Of a DNA stretch of 64,000 nt, positions 34,343 to 44,200 are shown piece by piece. Origin of the DNA: an uncultured Clostridia bacterium (lineage in GTDB: Bacteria; Bacillota; Clostridia; Christensenellales; UBA1242); NCBI GenBank assembly GCA_934757845.1, contig CAKVLQ010000006.1:23939-87938 (forward strand), read 5' to 3'. Under the pieces are notes generated by a model. It was not told where the DNA came from. It was given only the letters and a program-made list of their open reading frames with translations, and did not search any database. Both the position numbers and the translations under genes were made by a program. Every line of letters begins with the position of its first letter. The first letter of the stretch is position 1.

Positions 34343-36001
34343 ATGGATTACGAAAAATTAGCGGAAATGTTATTTCCAAACATAGACAAAGATATTGAAT
34401 ATTATTTGAACAAATATCCAAAAAGAAATTTGCCTGAAAATGCACTTGTTACAAGAGTTGCACCAAGTCCAACAGGCTATTTGCATATTGGAACGGTTTA
34501 TCAAGCACTTTTGAACAAAACACTTGCCGAGCAAAGTGGTGGTGTGTTTATTTTGAGAATTGAAGACACCGATGAAAAACGAGAAGTTAAAGGTGCAGCA
34601 GATATTATGTATCCTTGCCTTAAAGACTTTGGCGTTGAACCAACAGAAGGTTATGTTTCAAGCGAAATGCAAATTGGGGATTATGGACCTTATAAACAAA
34701 GTGAACGAAAGCAAATTTATCAAGCATTTTGCAAAGAACTGGTTAAAAAAGGAAAGGCATATCCTTGTTTTTGCAGTGGCGATGATGAAGATGATGAATG
34801 TGATTATAGAAAAGAACAAAAAAGGCTTGGGCTTCAAACTGGCTATTATGGCGAATGGGCAAAATGCAGGCATTTGACCATTGAAGAAGTTGAAGAAAAT
34901 TTGAAACAACACAAACCTTTTAAAATAAGAATAAAAGCCGATGGGGACGGTGAACAAAGAATTGTTTTTGTTGACGAGTTAAGGGGCAAAATTTCGCTTC
35001 CAAAAAACTTTATCGACTATGTTTTGTTAAAAGAAGACGGGCAAGCAGTTTATCATCTTGCTCATCTTGTTGACGATACATTGATGCATACATCACTTGT
35101 GGTTAGAGATGAAAGTTGGCTTCCATCTGTTCCACTTCATATGCAACTGTTTGAATTTGCTGGGCTTAAACACCCAAAATATTTGCACACAGCACAAATT
35201 TTAACAATAGACGAAAAAACTGGCAATGCTAGAAAAGTTAGCAAGCGTTATGATCCTTGGGCTGACAGCCGAAAATTTTTGGAAGCAGGCATTCCTAGTG
35301 AAGCGATAAGAGAATATTTGATGATTTTGTTAAATTCAAATTTTGAAACATTTAGAATTAACAATCCGCAAGCGGACATGAAAGATTATCAATTTAAAAT
35401 TTCTAACATGAACAAAAGTGGGGCACAATTTGACCACGAAAAATTAAATTTTATTTCAAGAAATATTATTTCAAGATTTAGTGCAGAAAAAGTTTATAGT
35501 GATGTTTTGGCTTATGCTAAACTTTATGACAACGAACTTTTTGAACTTATTTGCGATAAGAAAGACTATTGCACAAAAATGTTTGCAATAGAGCGTGGAA
35601 CAAAAAAACCTAGAAAAGATATTTCTAGTTATAAAGACATTAAAACTTTGTATTATTACTTTTTTAATAATTTGTTTGACCAAAAAACAACTTATGAATT
35701 TGAAGACAGGTTTAACAAAAATGATATTAAAACTTTGCTTTCAAGATATTGCGAAAGTTATAATGAAACCGATGAAAAAGATGTGTGGTTCTCTAAAATA
35801 AAAACGCTTGGAGAAGACATTGGTTTTGCAAGCGATATGAAAGTTTATAAAGAAAACCCTGACAAATTTGTTGGAAGTTATGCTGACATTGCAGGGATAA
35901 TAAGAATGGCATTAACCAAAGAAAAAAATACCCCAGACCTTTATGAAATTTGCAAAATTTTGGGGAAAGATGAAATTAAAAGAAGAATTGATTTGTTATA
36001 A
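34343..36001 (+). CDS. gltX: Glutamyl-tRNA synthetase
   Basis: Class I aminoacyl-tRNA synthetase that charges tRNA-Glu, 552 residues, slightly longer than the usual 470-500. The HIGH-type motif reads YLHIGTVYQALLN near residue 47 after VTRVAPSPTG. FILRIEDTDEKR follows, then cysteines in YPCFCSGDD and AKCRHL that match the zinc site of bacterial GluRS. The second ATP loop is KVSKR, not the common KLSKR or KMSKS, and is preceded by a short extra loop (TIDEKTGNAR). The C-terminal anticodon-binding part is helical and atypical (INNPQADMKDYQFKI then FDHEKLNFISRNII). AGGAG precedes the ATG. Whether it is discriminating or also charges tRNA-Gln cannot be read here. Confidence 0.93.
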   Translation: MDYEKLAEMLFPNIDKDIEYYLNKYPKRNLPENALVTRVAPSPTGYLHIGTVYQALLNKTLAEQSGGVFILRIEDTDEKREVKGAADIMYPCLKDFGVEPTEGYVSSEMQIGDYGPYKQSERKQIYQAFCKELVKKGKAYPCFCSGDDEDDECDYRKEQKRLGLQTGYYGEWAKCRHLTIEEVEENLKQHKPFKIRIKADGDGEQRIVFVDELRGKISLPKNFIDYVLLKEDGQAVYHLAHLVDDTLMHTSLVVRDESWLPSVPLHMQLFEFAGLKHPKYLHTAQILTIDEKTGNARKVSKRYDPWADSRKFLEAGIPSEAIREYLMILLNSNFETFRINNPQADMKDYQFKISNMNKSGAQFDHEKLNFISRNIISRFSAEKVYSDVLAYAKLYDNELFELICDKKDYCTKMFAIERGTKKPRKDISSYKDIKTLYYYFFNNLFDQKTTYEFEDRFNKNDIKTLLSRYCESYNETDEKDVWFSKIKTLGEDIGFASDMKVYKENPDKFVGSYADIAGIIRMALTKEKNTPDLYEICKILGKDEIKRRIDLL

Positions 36002-36053
36002 ATCAATTTTTTCTTAAAAAGTTAATTAAGTTTTTAAATTTTAATTAAAATTA

Positions 36054-36082
36054 TTGTAATTTATGTTTTTTTGTTATATAAT
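36054..36082 (+). promoter_or_regulatory. Promoter upstream of the two membrane proteins
   Basis: TTGTAA (36054-36059), 17 nt, TATAAT (36077-36082), with GGAAGG before the ATG at 36101. Confidence 0.75.
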
Positions 36083-36100
36083 TAAGGAAGGAAGTTAAAG

Positions 36101-36925
36101 ATGCGTTATATAAAACTAACTTTTAAATATTGTGTTAAAAACATATTGTTTTTGTTTTTAATGAGTTTAATCCCCGCAGTTTTTATTGGAAGTTTGTTAA
36201 GCCCCTTTAAGTTTTTGGAATTTATCAACAACTACGCAAAAATAACTGTTGTTAATTTTGGAGATATTTTTTATTCTATTATTGACATTAGTTGGCTAAA
36301 AATATTGTTTTATATTTTGGCTTTTGCTATTTTAAGTTTGTTTTTAAGTGTTATTGTTGGTGAGATTGAAAACCATTTTAGAAGTGGCAAAAAAAACTAT
36401 TTTAATGTTAAACATTATATTAATAACAATATCTTAACTATTTTGTTAAATCTTCTTATTTTTGTAGTGATTAATTTTATAGTTTCATTTTTGTGTGGAA
36501 CATTAATTTATTTGTTCCATGTTATGCTTTGTGGGTTAAACTCTACGGCTTCGGTGGCTTGCGTTATTATTGCTATTGTGTTGTTCACACTATATTTTTG
36601 TGTGATTTGTTTAAGCGGTCTTGCAATTTTAATTAACACACCAAATATGTTGTTTAATGGATATAATTTTAAACAAGCAATTTCAAGCACAATCAATTTG
36701 ATTGGAAAAGATTTCTTTAATTTGGTGCTTGCTTATTTGCTTCCATTTGTGCTTATCATTCCATTAATTTCAATATTTAATTTTAGTTCTGTTGCATTGC
36801 ACATTGTAAGCACTGTGTGCATTATAATTTCTGTTATTTACTATTCTTCTTTTGCATTAACTGCATATTTTGATTTGTCAAACATTGCAAGATATGACGA
36901 AAGAAAATACTTTCAAATAAAGTAA
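36101..36925 (+). CDS. Six-span membrane protein, copy A
   Basis: 274 residues with about six membrane spans and short loops; no enzyme motif. The plan (paired spans, basic N-terminus, a central loop before NILTILLNLLIFVVINFIVSF, a C-terminal cytosolic tail) resembles the DUF975/YciC-like group of small multispan proteins, but I cannot assign it firmly. The next gene has the same size class and plan, is 12 nt away, and both are probably one operon with rnj. They may form a heterodimer in the membrane. Confidence 0.65.
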   Translation: MRYIKLTFKYCVKNILFLFLMSLIPAVFIGSLLSPFKFLEFINNYAKITVVNFGDIFYSIIDISWLKILFYILAFAILSLFLSVIVGEIENHFRSGKKNYFNVKHYINNNILTILLNLLIFVVINFIVSFLCGTLIYLFHVMLCGLNSTASVACVIIAIVLFTLYFCVICLSGLAILINTPNMLFNGYNFKQAISSTINLIGKDFFNLVLAYLLPFVLIIPLISIFNFSSVALHIVSTVCIIISVIYYSSFALTAYFDLSNIARYDERKYFQIK

Positions 36926-36937
36926 GGAAAAATTTTT

Positions 36938-37888
36938 ATGATTTTTAAAAATTCGTTTAAACTTTTGTTAACAAATTTTAGTTTAACTTATAAGGTTTTT
37001 TTGCACAAACTTATTGCTTTGGTTCTATCTCTTGGAATTGCAGGAACTATTGGTATGCCATTTTTATCACATCTAAATGACATTGGCTTTTACACTTTTT
37101 TTGGCGATAAATTTGTTAACATGTTTGAAAGTTTTAATATTTCTAACATTTTTGTTGGAATGAAAGACATTTTTTTGAAAATTATTGAAATTTTTTCATC
37201 ATTGCAAAACAATATCAGGCTAAACGCAATTTTGGCAATAAGCGTGTTTATTGTTATTTTTGTGCTTTTTGGTTCGCTTGACGAACTTGCTGTTATTGAT
37301 TTGTTAAATGCAAATTTAACCAGCAAAACCAAACTATCATTTTTTAAAAGCATGGTTGGAAAAACCTTTAAAAGTATGCTTAAAAGCATTATAAAATTTG
37401 TTGTAAGTTTGCCTTATTATGCTGTTATGTTTTTTGTTTTGTATTATGGTTTTACACTTTATGACGGGGCAGTTACGGCTTTTAAAATTTTAATTCCTAT
37501 GCTAATGTTTTTGCTAATTGTGATTGTTAGCGGAATATATTTAAGTTTAATTGCAGGGTTTAGCCCAAGCATAATTGTTAATGGTGAAGGGGTTTTTAAA
37601 AGTTTAAAAACTGGTCTTAAAACCATAAGCAAAAAATATTTTAGGCTTTTAAGTTCAAGCATAATGATTGTGTTTGTTGTTTTAACTTGCAATGTATTTT
37701 TAAGCATTTACAGTTTTTTTGCAGGGCTTGTTATAACAATTCCAATTACGATTGTTTTGTTTGATTTGTTCAAAATAATTGCATATTATGAATGCGGTGG
37801 AATGAGATATTATGTTGGTGATGAAATAAGGTCGCCAATGCGAAAAGAAGAATTGGATAAAATAAATAAATTAAAGTATATAGTATAA
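36938..37888 (+). CDS. Six-span membrane protein, copy B
   Basis: 316 residues. AAGG precedes the ATG. The span pattern follows that of the preceding gene: an opening hydrophobic hairpin (LIALVLSLGIAGTIGMPF), a middle pair (FVVSLPYYAVMFFVLYYGF and ILIPMLMFLLIVIVSGIYLSL) and a final pair (VFVVLTCNVFLSIYSFFAGL). The cytosolic tail ends in a conserved-looking IAYYECGGMRYYVGDEIRSP. Divergence from copy A is high. Function unknown. Confidence 0.65.
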   Translation: MIFKNSFKLLLTNFSLTYKVFLHKLIALVLSLGIAGTIGMPFLSHLNDIGFYTFFGDKFVNMFESFNISNIFVGMKDIFLKIIEIFSSLQNNIRLNAILAISVFIVIFVLFGSLDELAVIDLLNANLTSKTKLSFFKSMVGKTFKSMLKSIIKFVVSLPYYAVMFFVLYYGFTLYDGAVTAFKILIPMLMFLLIVIVSGIYLSLIAGFSPSIIVNGEGVFKSLKTGLKTISKKYFRLLSSSIMIVFVVLTCNVFLSIYSFFAGLVITIPITIVLFDLFKIIAYYECGGMRYYVGDEIRSPMRKEELDKINKLKYIV

Positions 37889-37904
37889 AATTTAAGGAGA
37901 TATA

Positions 37905-39845
37905 ATGGAAAAAGAAAACGAAAAAAAGGTTGATTTAACCCGTGTTTTTGTTAATGATGAATCAAACAAAATGGCGAGTTTTTCAACTGAAAATGTAAAT
38001 AAAAAAAATAATTTTAGAAAAAAGAATTTTAACAACAAAAAAAATAATAAAAGAAATGAAAATAATAAAAACGCTGAAAATTTGGAAACAAATGTTGAAA
38101 ACAAAAACATTAAAGTTTTAACCGATTTTTATCAAATGGAAGATGAAAATTTGGAAAAACAAGACATCTTGAAAGTTTCAAACAAACGAGCAAACAACAA
38201 CCTTAAAGTTATGTTTTTGGGTGGTGTCGGCGAGATTGGAAAAAACATGATGGTGCTTGAATATGCAAACGATATTGTGGTTATCGACTGCGGGGCAACA
38301 TTCCCATCTGACGATATGCCAGGGATTGATTTGGTTATTCCAGATATCACATATTTAAAAGCAAATCGAGATAAAATTAGGGGCATTGTTTTAACGCATG
38401 GGCATGAAGACCATATTGGGGCAATACCTTATGTTTTGGGCGAAATTAATGCACCAATTTATGGTTCAAGACTTGCACTTGGGCTTGTTGAAAACAAACT
38501 TAAAGAATATCCAAAAATCAAAGCAAAAATGATAAGCGTGAAACCAAAACAAGTTATAAAACTTGGTTGTTTTTCTATTGAGTTTATTCATGTTAACCAC
38601 TCAATTCCAGGTTCGCTAGCGTTTGCAATTACAACTCCTGTTGGGCTTATGGTTCACACGGGCGACTTTAAAATTGACTTTGAAAGCATGGACGGAAAAC
38701 CAACCGACCTTGGAAGATTTGCTGAACTTGGAAAGAAAGGTGTTTTGCTTTTAACTTGTGAAAGCACCAATGTTGAAAAAGACGGCTATTCTATGAGCGA
38801 AAAGAAAGTTGCTCAAAACCTTGATGTTTTGTTTGGAAAATATGCTGAAAAACGAATTTTGGTTGCAAGTTTTGCAAGCAATGTTTTAAGGCTTCAACAA
38901 ATTTTGGACCTTGCTGAAAAACACAAACGAAAGGTTGTTTTTACGGGAAGAAGCATGCAAAATGTTGCAGAAACTGCTTATAAGATTGGCGAACTTAAAT
39001 TTGACAAAAATAATATTTTGGATATAGACAAAATTGGAAATTATAAAGATAGTGAACTTTTGATTGTTTCAACTGGAAGCCAAGGTGAACCAATGAGTGC
39101 ACTAACTCGAATGGCAAACAATGATTTTCATAAAATTAAACTTGGTGAAAATGATGTTATTATCATGAGTGCTTCACCAATTCCTGGCAACGAAAGAAAT
39201 GTTAATAATGTTATGAACAATTTGTATAAACTAGGTTGCGAAATTGTTTATCACAGTTTGGCAGAAATTCATGCTTCAGGCCACGCTTACAAAGAAGAAC
39301 TTAAAATTATTCACAACCTTGTTAAACCAAAGTTTTTCATGCCTGTTCACGGCGAATTTAGGCATCAAAAGTTCCACAAAGATTTGGCAATGAATTTGGG
39401 AATGCCAGAAAGAAATATATTGATTTGTGAAAATGGAAACCGAGTTGAAGTTAACAAAAACACATTTAAACTTGGTCCAAACATTATTGCGGGTGAAAGG
39501 CTTGTTGACGGAAACGGCATGGGCGACATTGAAAGTGTTGTTATTCGTGATCGAAAACAACTTGCCGAAGAAGGCGTTTTGGTTTCTATTATTATGCTTG
39601 ACAAATTAACGGGCGAAATTGTTGGCGAACCTGAAATTATTTCAAGAGGATTAATTTACACTAACGAAGCACAAAAATTGGTTGGTGAAGCAAGACACGC
39701 AATAAGGGAAGCCCTTGATGCGGTTAGTTTGAAAGAAAATGATTTGAGTGCTGTAAAAAACAATGTTAGAAAATTTTTGGCAAATTTCTTCTATAAAAAG
39801 ATGAAAAGAAGACCAATGATTTTGACAATTATTGTGGAGAACTAA
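37905..39845 (+). CDS. rnj: Ribonuclease J
   Basis: Metallo-beta-lactamase RNase with 5' exo- and endonuclease activity, central to mRNA decay in Bacillota; 646 residues. The first 70 residues are an Asn/Lys-rich low-complexity extension not found in most RNase J. The core begins at LGGVGEIGKNMMVLEY. The zinc motif HGHEDHIGAIPY is near residue 165, followed by HVNHSIPGSLA, HTGDFKIDF, the beta-CASP motifs TGRSMQN and STGSQGEPMSAL, HASGHAYKEEL, and the final PVHGEFRHQKFH. AAGGAG precedes the ATG. It overlaps the next gene by one base. Only one RNase J gene appears in the window, so whether a second paralogue exists is unknown. Confidence 0.96.
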   Translation: MEKENEKKVDLTRVFVNDESNKMASFSTENVNKKNNFRKKNFNNKKNNKRNENNKNAENLETNVENKNIKVLTDFYQMEDENLEKQDILKVSNKRANNNLKVMFLGGVGEIGKNMMVLEYANDIVVIDCGATFPSDDMPGIDLVIPDITYLKANRDKIRGIVLTHGHEDHIGAIPYVLGEINAPIYGSRLALGLVENKLKEYPKIKAKMISVKPKQVIKLGCFSIEFIHVNHSIPGSLAFAITTPVGLMVHTGDFKIDFESMDGKPTDLGRFAELGKKGVLLLTCESTNVEKDGYSMSEKKVAQNLDVLFGKYAEKRILVASFASNVLRLQQILDLAEKHKRKVVFTGRSMQNVAETAYKIGELKFDKNNILDIDKIGNYKDSELLIVSTGSQGEPMSALTRMANNDFHKIKLGENDVIIMSASPIPGNERNVNNVMNNLYKLGCEIVYHSLAEIHASGHAYKEELKIIHNLVKPKFFMPVHGEFRHQKFHKDLAMNLGMPERNILICENGNRVEVNKNTFKLGPNIIAGERLVDGNGMGDIESVVIRDRKQLAEEGVLVSIIMLDKLTGEIVGEPEIISRGLIYTNEAQKLVGEARHAIREALDAVSLKENDLSAVKNNVRKFLANFFYKKMKRRPMILTIIVEN

Positions 39846-40423
39846 TGAACGAAGAAGCGTTTAGAGAGTTTGCTGAAAAAAACTATGTTCCAGTTGTTCG
39901 CAAGCAAACAAGCAAACTTTTGATTGAAAAAATAAAACAAACAAATCCAAAACAAATTTTGGAGATTGGAACGGCGATTGGCTTTTCGGGCATATTGATG
40001 CTTGAAAATTCAACTGCTGTTTTAACCACGCTTGAAAAAGACCCAAAAATGTTTGAAATGGCAAAACAAAATTTTGAAAATGCAGGGCTAAAATCAAGAG
40101 TTAATCTTGTTCTTTGTGATGCGTTTGATTTTTTGAAAAATACAAATCAAAAATTTGATTTTGTGTTTTTGGACGGACCAAAAGGGCAGTATGCAAAATA
40201 TTTGCCTTATTTGTTAAACCTTTTGTCAAATGGCGGGCTTTTGTTTTGCGATAATGTGCTTTTTGGTGGGCTTATAGAAGATTATTCTAAAATTCCCGAA
40301 AAAAAGCACCGCACAATAGTTAACAATTTAAGAACATTTTTGAAAATGGTGCAAGAAAATGAAAATTTAGATAGTGAATTGATAAGAATGGAAGACGGAA
40401 TTTGCCTGATAAAATTTAGATAA
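39845..40423 (+). CDS. SAM-dependent O-methyltransferase (family 3)
   Basis: 192 residues. The SAM site reads ILEIGTAIGFSGILML near residue 40, then VLTTLEKDPKMF and a late DFVFLDGPKGQY and LLFCDNVLFGG. These match the YrrM-like class of O-methyltransferases, which in Bacillota modify small molecules or the wobble base of some tRNAs (TrmR-type). GGAG sits before the ATG, inside rnj, so the two are coupled. The substrate is inferred from the family only; a tRNA role would fit the RNase J partner. Confidence 0.88.
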   Translation: MNEEAFREFAEKNYVPVVRKQTSKLLIEKIKQTNPKQILEIGTAIGFSGILMLENSTAVLTTLEKDPKMFEMAKQNFENAGLKSRVNLVLCDAFDFLKNTNQKFDFVFLDGPKGQYAKYLPYLLNLLSNGGLLFCDNVLFGGLIEDYSKIPEKKHRTIVNNLRTFLKMVQENENLDSELIRMEDGICLIKFR

Positions 40424-40568
40424 TTTTATTGGGCTTTTTTGTTTTGTAATAATTTTTGATTTTTATTTGATAATAAATATATATAATATATTTAGATTTT
40501 GAAAAACTTGCTTAAATTAGTAGACTTTTTTTAAAAAATATTTTATTATATAAATAAATTGGAGAAAA

Positions 40569-41207
40569 ATGTTGAAAACAAAAAATTTTAAATTAACAAA
40601 TCGACATTATGGCTTTGTATTCCTAGTTATGATAATTTGTGCACTAGGAACAATTTTTAGCGTCTCTCTTGCATATTTCAGCGGAAGCCTTAAAGGTTCG
40701 TCAGAATCAAGCAACCCTTATGTTAGTGCAAAATTCTATTATAATAACACCGAAATTTCAGCAAATTCAATAACTGGGTCAATAAGCGAAGCAGGAGTGG
40801 TTAGTCTAAAAGTTGGTAGCACAACTATCACTGCAAGTTCAAATTCTTTCAGTTTGCCTATTTACATAAAAAATGTGGGCAATGTTGATGCAAATCTTAA
40901 AAGTTTGTCTGCGGTTATCACTTTTAAAAACGGAAGCACAATAACAGCCGTTGATAACACCTGTGGCGGAAACAAATATTATTTGCAACTTTCTTCACCA
41001 AATTTTTCAATAACAAACAACAATCAATTTGAAATTAGTGGAACTCAAACTTTAACAAGTGGCGGGGCAAACTCAATTCAAATTTTGGATAGTTTGAAAT
41101 TGAATGGCGTAATCACAACAAGTGAACTTTGCGGAAAAAGTTTTGTTATAAACTTATCAGCCACTATTGCTCAAAACGGAATTGAAAATTTAATTTCAAA
41201 CATTTAA
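40569..41207 (+). CDS. SipW-type exported protein (TasA-like signal)
   Basis: 212 residues. The N-terminus has a long basic stretch, a span (GFVFLVMIICALGTIFSVSL) and AYFSGS just after it, as in proteins processed by SipW-type signal peptidases such as TasA and camelysin. The remainder is beta-rich with few charges, consistent with a secreted fibre or matrix subunit. GGAG precedes the ATG. The neighbouring surface protein at 41269 has the same kind of leader, so they are probably exported by one system, whose peptidase is not in the window. The 145-nt upstream region is AT-rich with no certain promoter. Confidence 0.65.
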   Translation: MLKTKNFKLTNRHYGFVFLVMIICALGTIFSVSLAYFSGSLKGSSESSNPYVSAKFYYNNTEISANSITGSISEAGVVSLKVGSTTITASSNSFSLPIYIKNVGNVDANLKSLSAVITFKNGSTITAVDNTCGGNKYYLQLSSPNFSITNNNQFEISGTQTLTSGGANSIQILDSLKLNGVITTSELCGKSFVINLSATIAQNGIENLISNI

Positions 41208-41268
41208 GGTATATTCAAAAATTTGTTTATACTTTATTTGTTTTTAAAAAGATTAAGGAGAATTGGTT

Positions 41269-44200
41269 ATGACCAAAAATCAAAAAAGGAATAGAATAAT
41301 TGGTTTAATAAGCATGATTATTATGCTGGTTGCTTGTTTTTCTCTGCTAATAAGTTTTGCTTGGTATAGCGATACAAAATCAGCGGATATGAACATAACA
41401 GTTGCAAGCGGTGAAGGCACGGCAAATATCACAGCCAGTTTGCTTCCACAAGATTTGATTGCTGGCAATTATTTTGAAAAAGAAATTTCAGTAAATTTTA
41501 AAACCACAAAAAATATTAATTTCCGAACTGCGGCAAGCGTTATAACCCAGGCAACAAATTCAAAAGGAGAACAAATTTCCAGAAACGATGTTGTAACACT
41601 TGTTGGCGTTAACAGCACAATCAAAGGTGCTGACAATATGTTTTATTATTCAACAACAAACTCAACCACATTAACAAATGTTGCAAGCGGAACTGTTAAA
41701 CTTAAATTTGGTTTTGTTGTAACCGACAAAATTGGGGACGAGCAGTTAAGAAACTCTGACGGAACACTTTTAACAACTCTTAAAACAATAATAACATATG
41801 TTGTTGATTATGCCGAAACCGATGCTTTAAGCACATGGGGAAGTTCACTTTCTGGCAAAACAAGTTATTTGGCAGAATTTAAAAGCGGTGATGATATTTT
41901 AAAAATTGAATATGTTGAAGCGGGAAAAACTCCAACCGCACCAACAAATGTTACAAAACCTGCAACAAGCACAGTTGAATATACTTTTAGTGGGTGGAGC
42001 CCAGCACTTTCTGCAATATCAGCAAACACAACTTTCACTGCAAGTTTTACTGAAGCAAGCACTGTTGCAGAGTTTAAAACCACTTGGCGTGGAGAAATTA
42101 ATTCTGCACTAGGTTTAACTGAAATTACAACTGCAAGTGATATTACTGGAATAAGATTTGATTATCCAAACACAGTTCCATCAGAATATCAATATAATGG
42201 CAAAAAACTTGCAAGTGGCATAAAGATTTATCAATCAGCATCAAAACCAACAGATATTGCATTTGTGCTTGGAAAAATAAAAGCACCTGCAAGTTGCAGT
42301 CAAATGTTTAGGCTTACAACCGATGGCACAAATGCTGTTGCATTAACAAATTTAACAACGCTTATTTTTAAAAACTTTGACACTTCTAACACAAATGGCT
42401 TTTATATGTTTTTATACTCTTACGGCAGTGGTGTTACTAGTGCACTAACAAAACTTGATATGTCGTGCTTTAACACAAGCAAAGTTACTAGTATGGCTTA
42501 TATGTTTACTTACTGCACAAAATTAACTGAACTTGATGTTTCAAATTTTGATACCTTAAATGTTACATCATTTACTAGTATGTTTCACGCACTTAAAAGT
42601 TTAACAAAACTTAATGTTTCAAACTTTAACACAGAAAAAGCAACAAGTTTTAATGGAATGTTTAGAGAATCAACAAATTTGAAAAGTTTAGACTTATCAA
42701 ACTTTAAATCAAGTTTGGGCGTTGATATGACTAATATGTTTTATAATTGCACAAATCTTGAAAGTGTTAAGTTTAGAAACGCAATTAGTGCAAAAAATAT
42801 GGCATCAATGTTTAAAAGTTGTAAAAATTTAAAATCTGTTGATTTTACAGGTATAAACACAAGTTCTTGCACGGATATGTCAAGTATGTTTCTTGATTGT
42901 GAAAAATTAACCAGTTTAGATTTGTCAAATTTCAACACAAGTAATGTTACAACCATGAGCAATATGTTTGGTGGGTGCAAAGAACTTACATCTATCAAAA
43001 TAACTCCTTCAACTTTTCTAGTTTCAAAAGTTACAAGTTTCAATCATATGTTCTTTAATTGTTACAAACTTCAATCGCTTGACCTATCTGGCTTTGTAAC
43101 AACTGCTGCGACTGATATGGGCGGAATGTTCCAAAACTGCTATGAACTTTCAAATGTTAATCTTTCAGGATTTAACACAAGCAAAGTTACAGGAATGCAA
43201 TATATGTTTTGGAATAACAACAAAAATCTTACAAAACTTGATTTGTCAACATTCAACCTTGGTGCAATAACAAGTGATATTGATAATATGATTGGTTTAT
43301 GTACTTCATTGGTTGAAATCAAACTTCCAGCCACTATGAATGACACTTATAAAATAACTTTGCCTACGCCAGGGGCCTCAAGAAAGTGGTATGACAATGG
43401 CGCTGAACAAATAAATTCTGGCATTGCACTTGGAACTGATTTTAACGGACACACCCTAAAAACTTCGCAAGATGCATTGACTTTCAGTGTTAATTGGCGT
43501 GATGAATTTGCAGGGCTTGCAATAAGTGAATGTGCAACGCCAAGCGTTATAACTTCAATCAGATTTGATTCACCTTCAACACTAGACACAAATTCTTACA
43601 CCGACACCACAAAATCATTTGCAAGCGGAATAAGAGTTTGGCAAGGGAAAACAACAAAAACAGACCTTGCATTCGTTGCCGAAAAAATTATGGCACCAGA
43701 AGATTGTTACAGAATGTTTAGAAGTAATTTAACACATGATGGAACTTCGGAAACATCGCTAGGGTTAGGCAAGTTAAAAACAATAATATTTAATAATTTT
43801 GACACAACAAATACAATTAATATGGGCGATATGTTTATGTTATGCAGCGCTATTGAAAATTTGGATATTTCAAGTTTTAATACTTCAAAAGTTGAAAATA
43901 TCGCATATTTGTTCTATGGTTGCAGCACTATAAAATATCCAAATATGACTGGTTTAGACTTATCAAAAGTGAAAGAAGCTCAAAATGCATTTATTTATTG
44001 TCCAAGTTTGAGAAGCGTTGACATAACAACCTTAACAAGTTCAACATTGTCTAATGTTAAAGGAATGTTTATGAATTGCGGTAACTTAACATCTCTTGAC
44101 CTTTCAAATCTTAATTTGACTTCTGTTACTGCACAAGCCAATGTTGCTCATATGTTAACTAGTTGCACAAGCCTATTAGAACTTAAAGCACCAAAGAACA

